From contig JABWDB010000018.1 in assembly GCA_019614645.1 (NCBI GenBank), positions 1,364,001 through 1,428,000 on the forward strand: a DNA stretch of 64,000 bases, given 5' to 3'. A program made the translations under genes and the position numbers. This DNA is from Stratiolaelaps scimitus (taxonomy: Eukaryota > Arthropoda > Arachnida > Mesostigmata > Laelapidae). Shown here one piece after another: positions 50,351 to 61,729 of this stretch; position 1 is the stretch's first letter; each line of letters begins with the position of its first letter. Below the pieces are notes generated by a model, which saw only the letters and a program-made list of their open reading frames with translations, was not told the origin of the DNA and searched no databases.

Positions 50351-51989
50351 CTCTCTATCTACTCAGTGAATCTATCCATCTATCTGGCTACATTCATGGG
50401 TCTGCGTGTCGATCTGTCTGTGTATCTTCGTATTAGCCTCGGATGGCCAATGTTGACAGACTGAGTATTTGCCAATGTGACCTGTATGGCCTGGAGTTGT
50501 GTAGGAGGCCTGACGGCCCCGTAGCCCTCTAACAAACCAACGAGTCAGCCAACCAACCCTCAGAGGTACAAGGATACACAGAAAGTGCACGGAACTCATT
50601 AGGTTCTCATCCGGACGACATCGGCCGCTGCAGCAAAGAGCAAGCAGAATCCTTACGCGACTCCCCGGCGAAGCCTTTAGCTCCACGGCGGCGGGGCTTT
50701 TTCTCATCCTTTTCTACCCTGTTTTCTTCGCCCGGCCCCAGTGAGGACTCCTTGAGGAGTCACCAGGAGTCCACGTGTCCTCCGCTCCTGCTTCATCACC
50801 TTACCGCGCACTAATAGGCATAGCAGCGCACACGGGGCCGGCATTGGGATGACGACTACGGAATCCTGGTCGAGCGCACCAACCAACCTACCGCGGTCGC
50901 CGCTCCCACCACAACGGGTGATGGGTACGCCTAGGATAAAGCATGTGGGAGGAAGATTCCCCAGCTAGTTCCCATTGTGAGCAGATGAGAGCGGATGGAG
51001 CTTTGTCGACTCGTTTGCGAAGCCCGACCGGAGCCGCTGGCTGAGCTACTGACTGGCTTTTAGGCTCGCTCGCACAAGCGAATCATGAGTCCCGCGTCCA
51101 ACTCCCTGATGGCCTGATTACTAACAAAGCACTAGATGAAACGGGACTACATCTTGAAGTGTGATTTTTGCTCTTCCTGCTCTTCGCCTCGTCAGCGGCT
51201 GGAGAAAAAAAAAGGGTAGATGTGACGCCGCGACTGCGGCGGCTATGTGTTAATATGTAGATCTGCATTTCTGATTGGAACTCCACTGATTTGTATCTCT
51301 CTCTCTCTCTCTCTCGGAACGAAGACCGACGATGGAGGAAAACATAGCGGACTGTACCATAGGGAACCTCGCGTTACTGTCTCTGTTGTTGCTATTGTTG
51401 TTATTGTTGTTGCTGTTCTTGTTCTTGTTGTTGCTGCTGCTGCTGATGTTATTGTTTTTCGATCGACAACACAAAACAGAACAACATGAAGAAGGCGAAC
51501 GATAATTTCGCCCATCCAGCGTGGAGCGGCGAATTTAGTACTTTGCTGCGAGGCACTTTCAATGGTGCTCGCTCGCCAAACCAAATGACACTAATGAAAC
51601 CTTTCATCAAACGCACACATAAATACTATTGGCGTACTATATAGCTGGATAACATAACATAGAAAACGATGGCTACAAGTGACATGGGCCTCGGTGAAGA
51701 ATGATTCACTGGCTTGACGATGACGCAAATAAAAATGATGATGATCGAGATGCCTATCCATGTATCTATCTATCTGCTCGCCCTTCTGTTCTGTGATTCA
51801 CGAAACAGCGGCACACAACACGAACAAGCACAAGAAGGACATCATAAAGTACCCGATGCACAGGCGAAGACGAACCCGTACACAGACACAATCGAATGAC
51901 CCGAATACTGCTGCTGCTGCTGCTGGTTCAACAACGGCATCCTACTTGTTGCCATCGTTAAGCCGATAACACCCGTTAATTACTGCCGA

Positions 51990-52215
51990 ATGGGAAGCGT
52001 CGCGCGTAGTCCGGCCACGACGACCGACAACTGGCCGGCGCGCGAACGGCAGATGTCGGCAGGACAACAAGCGGCATTGTCGGGTGGCCAGTCGGCACTG
52101 TACACCCCCTGCGAACATTGCGCCTTGTCGCACCGGAACATATGCAAGACATACGATGCAACGAAGCCGGGCCTATCGACCAGCAGCGATCAGCGCGCGC
52201 CGGTGTCGACGACAG
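51990..52215 (+). CDS. Candidate alternative first coding exon, phase-compatible with svp
   Basis: The ATG at 51,990 opens 75 codons beginning MGSVARSPATTTDNWPARER and ending SDQRAPVSTT, then a lone G before the donor CAG|GTAACT at 52,215/52,216. The donor matches the CAG|GTAAGT consensus at all but one base. Splicing to the svp acceptor at 60,941 makes G+AT = Asp, giving VSTT-DACGLSD, in the same phase as the usual COUP-TF junction (FTT-DACGLSD). GC3 is about 73%, higher than positions 1 and 2 by my count. The product would lack the DNA-binding domain and most of the pocket (about 166 residues). No homology is recognised and phase agreement alone has a one in three chance, so this remains a hypothesis. 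Confidence 0.28.
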
Positions 52216-54341
52216 GTAACTGAACATCCCCCTTGAACCACTACCGCCGCCATCACAGGTCGCCGCCCCCTCCCCTCCCGGGGGCCTGACCCAACTCCCC
52301 ATGCTCTTCTCATCCACCGTTGCTCCGCTCAGATAAAATTGAGATGTCGTTGTTGTCGCTGTGCGTATACCGCCTCGAGCAGCACGCTACTGTGGCCCGT
52401 GTGGCTGTGAAGAAAATGACGCCGTTGATCCAAGTGGCACTGAAGCCGAATCAGGCAACCTCTTGCTTTTATTAAGACGCTACGACTACATATGACGACT
52501 ACTACCACTACTCCTACTCGTGCATATTATCTATCACGAGCGGCAGCCTCGGCAGAGGCGGCGACAGCTTTGCATTGTCAGCTCTCTCTCTCTCTGTCTC
52601 TCCAGGCTGCAAAGCGCCTCTGGTGCATGTCGATGACAAGCCACCAGCTAATACACGCGTGGAACGGTTGTGGGAGGAATCTTCTTGTGCGCCTCGCGAA
52701 TATGGCGGGTTCACTCGTGGCGTGGCCCCCCCGCTCGTTGTCTGCCTGCCTGCCTGTCTACGAGGCAATCCAGCCCCGATGGCTGGGTCTCTTCGTTCGC
52801 CGTCTACTCTGGGGGGGGGGGTTTACCTGTGGGGATTATGGCAGTCGCAGCAGTCGCCGCCGCCGCCGCTGCCGTCGGTTGGTCGACTCGAACGAAAATG
52901 GGTTCGAAATGGGTCGACCGCTCTGTAAGCTCGAAGAAAGGAGAAAAGAAGGCTTGAATCGAGTGGGAGGACGCTGCCGAGAATCAGGGGGACACCCATC
53001 CACCCAATGGATCCGCTCGTTCAGCCCCAAGTGAATAGTGACAAGCCACTGAAAATACGGAAGAATCCTTCGCGTTTCTTGTGCTCCCATCCTAGGTACT
53101 CGTGGACGCCTCCGGCTACCCCCGAGTGGGACGGCGGTCGAGAGGAAGTAGAATGTACTCGCTCGCTTTACGTTGAGAAAAATGAAAAATGCCGGCGAAT
53201 AGCAATAGCGCAAAGAATGGCAGCCATGCCAGGCCAGGGTATCCGGATGCGGCCCTTTGTGATCGACGGGTCTCCTTTTTAGCAACTGCCAGCAATTTGC
53301 CAGCCTGTCTCAAATATAGAAGAGAACAGTCGAGGGACGTTCGAGAACACGAAGTATACAATAGCTCGCCGATAGATTTATAATACATGCGACTCATTGT
53401 CTTCCTTCGGCTAACGACGAATTCGTTCACTAAACCACCACCACCACCATCTCACTGATATACCAGTGCATATATTGCGAATATTTACACAATAACAAAA
53501 TCCTAGACAGACCACGCAGCGCAGACGTTTAGTTAGCTGTTGATCATGCAAGTCGATCTGAATTGACTCGATTAATTACGGCGGTTCTCAGTTCTCAGCA
53601 GCCGATCTGACCGGACCCGATTTGTCTGACTTTAATGTCGACACGCCACACGTTCAGTGGGCACAGAGGGACATTTGGAGAGAAAGGGTAAACCGTTGCT
53701 AATGACTAATAAGTATGTAACACCCGTCTCAATTATTATCACCAGCTGCCATATCTGTTATAGCAGTTATAGATGATAATAGCTAATGTACCTCATCCTC
53801 AACATGAACATCATCACACCAAGAGTAATAATAATCATAATAATAATAAGAATAATTCCTCATTATCAGCATCACCACTATCAGCTCTCAGCAATCTTTT
53901 GATTTCCTTGCTCGATCGTACCGTTAAGACTCCATAATATCTATTCTATTTAGATAAACGTTGCCGACATAATAACGGTGCACAGGCTGCGGGTAAACGC
54001 ATTTGCGCACGTGCTAATTTCTATAATATTTGCGATACACGAGCGAAAAATAACATGTTTTTTTCTCTCGTCAACATAAAGTGTAATTTCGCGCCGGGTA
54101 CGTCACAAACAACCAGCCCAGACAGACAGACGCGCACACACACACACACGTACACGCAAACAAACGCCAACATGCATCAGCAATCCACATCAGCAGTAGT
54201 AGCAACAACAACAACAACAAGATAAAGATGTGTTCCCATAAACATCAATTGTATTTATACACTCAACCAGTCGGCTGGCTAGCTGACTATTCACACATGA
54301 ACAAATTTGCATAAAAAATAAGTACGATGCAATATGGCCAC

Positions 54342-54383
<42 letters not shown>

Positions 54384-55772
54384 GGACAGACAGACAGCGA
54401 AGAAGATACACGAAGAGTAGACACGAATAGAAGATGCATTATAATTGATGAAGACACAGCAAAAAAATCACAGGATTGTACAATCAGTCTAATCAGTTGA
54501 ATAGAAGAGTTATGGCTATACGATATTATACTATTATAGTATAGTGTATTCTGCCATTCGATTATATTCCATATCGGCTTATCTATATCGCCGTCTCTCT
54601 GTATTTTTGCGTCTGTGCACGCTGCTGGTGCTTGTCAGATGGTGGATACACCCTATGAGAGGATGCCACCCTCACAATATTATGGCCGGCGTCACCAGCG
54701 CCCATAACAGGCTGAGATGCAGCGGCCGACGTAGGGGAGGCGGATAAGCAGATATTATTATAATGGAATAGCGTAATAGAAGAAATGATATCGCACACAT
54801 ACTTCTATATGACGATATATCAAATATGAAAGAGACTGTGTCTCGTGTTTATTTATTTATTCGATTAGAACATTCGGTCACCGGGGGGGGGGACGGGAAG
54901 TGAGAGGGAGGGAGGATTTCGTGTATTTATTTATTTTTTGTTTATTTATGTATTTATTCTCCTACTACCCCGTACAACGACGACGACGATGACGAATGTG
55001 ATGATGATGATGATGAATTACAGCGTAGCGTCGACAGTAACAGCATCAAGCAATGAAAGAACATCGATCCATCCATCCACCCATCGATCCATTCGAGGGA
55101 GTGAGTGAATGAGGAGGCGAACGAGGTAAATAACAGGTGGGCGATACTTCACCTGCTGCCGACGCCGCCGCCGCCGCCGCCACCAGCATCAGCCGCATCA
55201 TCGCTATCGTGATGATGACGCAGTGGTGGTTGGCCTATCGTATATTATCTATGCTATATCACTGACCCATTGCTACAACCACCGCTACTAAACTATACTA
55301 TAATGAGTAGCATCATCAACGACAACGACAGCAACAACAGGATAAACTCGCAAATGAACGCTACACACATATACACACAGACACATACACAGACAGATAC
55401 GTGTGCGTGTTCCTGTCGGCCACCACGAAACGAAGAAATAGCGTGCTGGCCTCATCATGCTCAATTGAAGATGCCCTGTCGTCGATTACGAACCACACGG
55501 TTATAGGAGGTTGTTTGGGGGGAGGTGGATGGGCGGAGGGGTCTATGAGGCTACTTTACTCAGGCCGGCCGGCCGACCGACGAATCCCCCCCTCCCGTTC
55601 GCGTGGAACCGGCCTTGCGTGGCCTGCCACCCTATCCATCAATCCATTCATTCATCAATTGATTTATTCATGCGTCGTGTGTGATATCGTCTTCTCCGAA
55701 ACTGCAACCTCTGTCGCAGAACGTCTGCTATCGACGTCTGCTATTTATCTCTTTTATTTATTTTTATTTTAT
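52216..55772. other. Non-coding segment, no gene recognised
   Basis: Contains a G run at 52,811-52,820, AAT triplets near 53,826-53,852, (AC)n 54,136-54,149, (TA)n(GA)n 54,343-54,383, ATTT repeats near 54,848-54,960, GAT triplets 54,998-55,016, ATCC repeats 55,066-55,090 and GCC triplets 55,160-55,181. Confidence 0.6.
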
Positions 55773-55847
55773 CGAGAACTAAAGCGTATTATATTGCAGT
55801 TCCGAAAATAAACCTGATTTTTGAAACTTGAAACTTGAAAACTTGAA
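55773..55847 (+). mobile_element. Tail-only relative of SINE family 2, ending in a (TTGAAAC)n repeat
   Basis: CGAGAACTAAAGCG, ATATTGCAGTTCC and AAATAAACC match the 3' body of the two family 2 copies, but no tRNA-like head precedes it. The end is a short tandem (TTGAAAC, TTGAAAC, TTGAAAAC) at 55,821-55,846. It is either a 5'-truncated SINE or the 3' end of the LINE that supplies its tail. Confidence 0.6.
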
Positions 55848-58800
55848 GGTATCAAATATTGCCGGAGTCACCGACGCAGATTGGTACCCATCCACATCCA
55901 GCCGCCTAACGCCAATGTACTACGCACTGGCGTCTGCATGGCGTTATATCTAGGTACTTCTTATATACTTATATACGATGAAGCGAGCAATGACGATTGC
56001 GGGGTCGTGCCATTTTCGTTAGCTGCTAAGCAGAACAAATCTTAGCGAAATATTTAAACGTTATTATCGTCGTGAGTTTTTTATTATTATTATTATTACT
56101 ACTACTGCTGCTATGACGATTTCTGAAGGAGTGCCGTTCGCTGGAACGAAGCTACACACGTAGAAATTAGTGGGAGCGACTCCAAAGCGAGAAGACCTTG
56201 GCGTCAGGCTGAGATGGCTGTAGTTAATCGTAGACGCAACCTGTGAGCGGCGGCTATAGCAGTCGACAGTGCGAGACAGCAGCAGCAGCAGCACCAACCA
56301 CAAAACACAAGAAAGAAAAAAAAAACAACACATAGTAATATCCACGATAGGCCCATTGCCACCACAACCAACGAACGAACGAACAACGAGCCAATGGACG
56401 ACTCGAGCAAACGACCGCAGCAGCGTACCGTATCACAGACAGTCCCCTGCCGATTAATGCTTCGATATCGGCTTCGCCTGTATCCACTAATCGACGTAAT
56501 CTGTCCGCCGACCAGAGCATAAGATGATTCTCGAGAACGGCGTCACCAAATATATGCTTCCAGCGAAGGAAGCCATTCGATTTTTCCACCACTTCTCAAC
56601 GTTATCGATGCCACACAACCGTTACTGCCTCTCTCTCTCTCTCTCGATTAGAAATTCTGCCTTTACCTGAACGTGTGTACATGTTGATATAGTACACGCC
56701 ACGCCATGTTTTATCTCATACAAGTCACACAAGGGTTGTGCGACGCACTCTCTCTACCCATGAGATGGTTGGTATCGACGAGACGAACTGCGCGTCGGCG
56801 TAGGTTAGAACGATGACGATTTGTTATTATTGTGTGTGTTTGTGTGTGCGTGTGTGTATGTGTGTGTGAGTGATGTTTTTTTAGTCGTTGCTTCGTTGCT
56901 AAGAACGCAAATGGGCGCTGCTGGCACGGTTGGTGACGGTGTATTCTGTCGATAATATTTGATCCATAGCAAACCGCACGATCAATAAGCAGGCATTTAT
57001 GATCTAACACGTCAATGGCCACTGTACATGTACTGCACACGTGATTTGTATAGCCGGCACATATGTCACATGATAATATACATATATAATATCTATCTTC
57101 CAGAGTAGACATCCATGAGCTCTAGTAATTCGACTTGAAATAACTATGAAACGCTGAACTCCTGTTGAACGTTGTGTGATCTAGTCTCGTGAGATTTCCT
57201 CCCGTGATTTCATGACGTGATAACGCGGCAATATATGTACATATATATATCGCCGATCTACACGGCGATTGTCATACGTGACACATTTGCAGTTGGGTTA
57301 AATTATGGAGACCTTTTTGTCGCAGTTAAAATAACAGGGACGAAATATATTACTGAGACGTCCATCCAGCTGCTGAAATTATTCATCAGCTCAGTAGTAA
57401 TTATGTCGTGCTTACACACCTGCTACGAATGGTCCACTTCTCCGGCGTAGTATAATATTATTATAATGGTTTCGCTGTACTAATACGTGTCTGGGTCATA
57501 TCGCATGTTTAGGCTAATTTCAGAACATGTGTCAATTTTAGAAGATGTCTTTTTGTGTTGACTAATTACAAATTTTTTTTTTTGCCACATTATTCTGATC
57601 ATAACATACCTGAGCTGCCTCTGCTGCGGCCGGCGCAAGAGACTCTCATCGTCAGTAACGATACGCTCGCACCAGCGATAGCCTACACATACACATATCG
57701 TTAATGGGAACCAGCGGTTTGGCGCTGCAAAACGCACGAATTGCAAGCAGCAGCAGCAACAACGGAACAACGTCGACAGTGCGCTATTGTCAGCCATTGG
57801 GTTCTGCTCAACCCACCCACCAACCCAATACCCCATTCGATCGTTCGGCTCTTCTCTATTATAACCGGTATCAAATTAAATGCACCCGACAGGGCCGGAA
57901 GTGCACAGCGTCGAGGCTCCACGCGAGGCAGTCGGAGAGAGAGCGAGAGAGAGACATGTACGAAGAGAATGCGGGTCTCGGGGACAAACATCCACTTCGG
58001 CGGCGTAACTTGTCGCTGCCGTTCGAAGGTCTCGAAGTTATCCCTTGTGCTAGTCGTGGCCAATTGGTAGGGCGGCACAAATAGCCAAGACCGCGCCATC
58101 TAGCCTAGTTCGTGTTGTCTTGAAAGGTTGATTCTGGTCGGTACCCGTCGTTTGTGTCGAGTGTATCTCACTCGCTCAGCGGCTCTCTCTCTCTCTCGCT
58201 CTGTGCTGTACTCAAGAGCTCTCTACGGTGTTCATGAATTGCTCCTACAAGAATATACCTGTCAAACCGCATCCTGCCTTGAGCTCTAAAAGCTACCCCA
58301 TACCCCACGTCCTTCATTACTCTATTACAGTTTGTCGCGGTTGTGGCTCGCGCGAGCCAAAGGCTCACATTGTCTGAAGTGGTGGGAAAGTGGCCCGTTT
58401 GGCCACAATGTGGCGAGAATGGGGGGGGGGTCTTGTGTAACCAAATTTGCAAATCGTTGTTGCTGCTGCTGCTCCCGCTACTACCACCTGAGCAGCGGCA
58501 GCAGCAGCTACCCATGCTGCTGCTGCTGCTAGATATGAACCACAGCAGCCACAATTTGGCAATTAAACTCAGCAACAGCAGGAGCGCCTCTTAACCGCAT
58601 GTGCTCGGCCGCCTGTCGTGTCCTACCGGTGGCCTGGTTTGGCTCTAGCGATCCCTAGTATCGTCATCTCTGTCTGTATTCGTTGTCGTCTTGCCGGCCC
58701 GTGCCATCGCAGCCCCTGCCGCTGTTATCTAACGATTCCACTTTGTGCTGCTATGTTAGCGGTGACGCTACTTAAGTTCATTTCACAATAAGCAGCAGGG

Positions 58801-60309
58801 TTAGCTCGCGTCGCCACCAAAAGCGGTTGGAGCCAGCCTTCGTAGTTACAACAATAGAGATAACAACAACAGCAACAACAGCAGCAGCAGCAACAACAAA
58901 AACAACAGCAGCAGCAGCAGCAACCACAGGAACGGTAGTGACAACAAGTCGTGTGCAGTGCATACTGTCACTTTTACCCCCTACCGTCGCCGCTGCCGCA
59001 GCCGATTGTGTTATTCTAACTATTGTTGTCGGCTCGGCGGCAACCGTGGCGACGTATGTTTTAACAGCAGCAGCAGCAGCAGTTACCACTGAGAAGTGCA
59101 ACAGCAGAGAAAGTGACACTCGCTTTTTATATATACACACGCACATGCAGGCGGTGATGGTGGCGTTGGATGAATGAGTTGGGCCAGTCGTTCGTAAAAT
59201 TCGCGCGTTCCCCCGGGGGCGTGGGGGGATACGCAACAGGGCTAGATGTGGCGGTGTCGAGCGGCCGTTGAATTATTATAGACGTTTCCTTTTTAGGCTG
59301 GTCACTCATCTAGCTGGTCGTGGCTATCACCATTATAGCATGCATCTGTTAAAGGGGCATGCCTGTTGCTGCCGTTGGTATTGTACATTAGCACCTGATG
59401 ATGACGATGATGACAATGACGATTTCAGTTGTATTGGGTCGTGTTGTTGGTGTTGCTGCTGCGGCTGTTTGTATTGCGGCGGCGCTACGCGCATCACGCC
59501 GTCTTCGTAGGGTACATCGACTACCCCCGTACAACGAACTGCTTCGCCAACGGGGTAAAATTCAACTGAGCTCCGACAACAGACTTCGGGCGCGTGCGGC
59601 TACGTATCTTGCTCATGTTGATGCTACTGATGCTGATGCTGCTATTGCCAAACATTGTTACCACGCAACCGGAAACTCATCGTATGCACTAACTAGTTTA
59701 CGAACCCTAGTATACATACACATATATATATATATATAGAGATAGAGAAAGAGAGAGATAGGGGTAACCTTCCCCTGTGTGGCTTTGTCGCTTTCATGCT
59801 ACAAGGGATAGAATAAATGTGTAAACACTATTTTTGTCGTAATCCGGCTACCGGGTCAATGATAGCCGTCGGGTGACACCACACTGGAGCCACAACAACT
59901 ACAGCATAATAGCCACAACAATAATAATAATAATAATCGGGTTTTGATGAAAAACTTCACCACACGTATGGCCGGCCATCTCGTGCACACGACAGGGGCA
60001 ATGGATGAATGAGGATAAGCTAACGCGGCGTTTTGTTGTCCACTGTCTGGTATTACGACCTAGCTGATAATGGGTGATGGTTGTAAAGGATAGATTTGAC
60101 TAAATTTCCGACGCTGCTAGTTCGCAAATGCAAACGGAACTCAACTTGTACTTCTCCCGTCGTTGGAGAAAGCAATTGAGCCTGAAGCGAGTCTACAGGT
60201 TAGATTCTGTTAGATAGGAATTTATACAATCTTACCCTGTTTAACTTGAAAAATAGCCTACGCGTCAGGCTCCTCTGCGCCTCTTCTTACGATTTTCATC
60301 CTAGATTAA

Positions 60310-60310
<1 letters not shown>
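55848..60310. other. Non-coding segment before the svp exons
   Basis: Contains ATT triplets 56,081-56,100, AGC triplets 56,278-56,292, (TG)n 56,831-56,869, a T run 57,573-57,583, a run of about ten G at 58,422-58,431, CTG and AGC triplets 58,460-58,532, CAA/CAG triplets 58,863-58,924, a TA block 59,723-59,738 and AAT triplets 59,920-59,937. No conserved exon is seen. Confidence 0.6.

Positions 60311-60352
<42 letters not shown>
60311..60352. repeat. svp: (AT)n tract near svp
   Basis: About 42 bases of perfect AT, 130 bp before the family 2 SINE and 590 bp before the svp exon. Confidence 0.9.
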
Positions 60353-60354
<2 letters not shown>

Positions 60355-60480
60355 ACTATGTGAAACCCGTGGGGTTGTGTTCCACAAAGCGAACGGGATA
60401 TACGAATCAGAAAGAATCTTTTTCGACAACTGCGCCGTAAAGTGATATTCGTCACCACTTAGCTGTGTCCAAGCCACTGT

Positions 60481-60630
60481 CAGCGCGGCTCAGCGGTCTC
60501 TCGCTGTAAAAAGTCAGAGGGCGCAGGTTCGAGTCCCGCTGCGTGATGAGGCGATATACGAGAACTAAGGCATTGTAATAATTGCAGTCCCTTTAATAAA
60601 CCAATAAAGCTTCACCTTTAAAAATAAGGC
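60481..60630 (+). mobile_element. tRNA-derived SINE (family 2), copy A
   Basis: The head starts CAGCGCGGCTCAGCGG and includes TCTCGCTGTAAAAAGTCAGA and a canonical B box GGTTCGAGTCC (60,526-60,536). The body CGAGAACTAAGGCATTGTAA, ATTGCAGTCC and the tail AATAAACCAATAAAGCTT closely match the minus-strand copy at 33,319-33,466. It sits about 310 bp upstream of the svp exon. Clear target duplications were not found, so the ends are approximate. Confidence 0.8.
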
Positions 60631-60941
60631 TTTCCCGCCTCTTGTATCCAACTTTGGCTGGTTCACCGAAGCGCCTCAATAAATTTCATTAGTTCAACTT
60701 CATATCGAAGTAGCTAAGCGTGGTTATTGCATAGTTCGTACAACTCGTGCTAGTTAGTTATACTCTAAAGTCGTTGTTAGCTCAATTGTTTTCGCAATCG
60801 ACCGCATCTACTATACTCCTCCGCTGCTGTCACTACACCACTTCGAGAACGACAACGCGCACTAACTGCTCCACTAACGAAACTGTCACCGATTCAAGTC
60901 TCACCTATATCTGTATACATTTGCATTTTTCTCTCTTGCAG

Positions 60942-61178
60942 ATGCCTGCGGTCTCTCAGATGTAACGCAGGTCGAAAGTCTACAGGAGAAGGCGCAGTGC
61001 GCCCTGGAGGAATACTGCCGGTCGCAGTACCCTCAGCAGCCAGCGCGGTTTGGCAAGCTGCTATTGCGATTGCCATCACTGCGTACAGTGAGTTCCCAGG
61101 TGATCGAGCAACTGTTCTTCGTACGTCTCGTCGGCAAGACGCCTATTGAGACCTTGATAAGGGACATGCTGCTATCGG
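60942..61178 (+). CDS. svp: seven-up / COUP-TF (NR2F) internal exon, C-terminal half of ligand-binding domain
   Basis: This exon encodes 78 whole codons plus a split codon at each end. Key stretches are [53 protein letters not shown] and LIRDMLLSG, which is the NR2F/COUP-TF signature running through the last helices to the AF-2 helix. COUP-TFs are nuclear orphan receptors that bind direct repeats of AGGTCA-type sites, usually as repressors; svp sets photoreceptor, heart and neuroblast identity in Drosophila. The acceptor is a long pyrimidine stretch ending TTGCAG at 60,941 and the donor is G|GTAAGC at 61,179. Both introns are phase 1: the incoming G completes GAT (Asp), the same junction seen in vertebrate NR2F genes. 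The DNA-binding domain and the first half of the ligand-binding domain are not in the window, so they should lie upstream of position 1. The family assignment is very secure; orthology to svp within NR2F is strong. Confidence 0.96.
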
Positions 61179-61691
61179 GTAAGCAAATGAACACGTTGAT
61201 TTGTCTAATTAACCCCGTGCATCGAGCACATATTAGTTAGAAGAAATTATGTAGATACGATATGACGACGACGACGACGATGCCTTGTTAATGTCACGCT
61301 GTATACATACATATTATTCTATAATACTGATTACAGTATAGGCGACACTCTGATTATTATTGTGACATTGATCAGAAGAAGATAGCGTAGGTGAGTTGTG
61401 GCCTCCATGGTCTTCGTTCGTAGATCGTCTTGTCTCATGTTGAAAAGGAAGATTCTTTTGTCCTCCGCCCCTTGGCCCTTAGCCTCGTTGCTGAAGTTGC
61501 CATCTGGCGGCCACGCGGAGGCCAATTTGGCAGCACAAGCAGGACACAAACAGGACAAACCATTGACATCGCCAACACAAATAACGAAGTATTAATTCCT
61601 CCTTTCGCTTGTTCGGTGTCTGTCTTTATTTCATTTGCTCTCTGTGTGTGTGTGTGTGTGCGCGTGGACACCACTCTGTGGCCGTTTACAG
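61179..61691 (+). other. svp: svp last intron (phase 1, GT-AG)
   Basis: The intron starts GTAAGC and ends TTTACAG. It contains a (GAC)n run near 61,264-61,279 and a (TG)n tract at about 61,642-61,660. No conserved coding or RNA feature is visible in its 513 bases. Confidence 0.9.
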
Positions 61692-61729
61692 GGAACTCCT
61701 TCAACTGGTCCTACATGTCGCTTCAGTGA
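61692..61729 (+). CDS. svp: svp last exon to the first stop codon
   Basis: The acceptor TTTACAG ends at 61,691. GG joins the G left at 61,178 to make Gly, followed by NSFNWSYMSLQ and TGA at 61,727-61,729. This matches the conserved end of COUP-TF proteins (GNSFNWPY in Drosophila svp, GSSFNWPYMS in vertebrates), so exon, frame and stop are well supported. Two points are odd. The nearly invariant Pro of NWPY is Ser here. The stop is followed directly by C, a context known to be leaky, and the same frame remains open for 138 codons. The preceding 513-bp intron (61,179-61,691) has canonical GT-AG ends and holds only a short ACG triplet run and a (TG)n tract. Confidence 0.93.

Larger units (their letters stand above)
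44721..51989. other. Non-coding segment; AT-rich first third, repeat-rich remainder
   Basis: The stretch 44,720-45,760 is AT-richer, unique-looking and without long frames. Later: a T run 46,758-46,772, GTT/GCT triplets 46,806-46,840, (GT)n 46,917-46,935, CAA triplets 47,210-47,240 and 47,317-47,360, GTT triplets 48,029-48,053 and 48,249-48,269, CT repeats 51,297-51,316, TTG triplets around 51,383-51,440 and CTG triplets 51,908-51,925. No gene is recognised. Confidence 0.6.
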
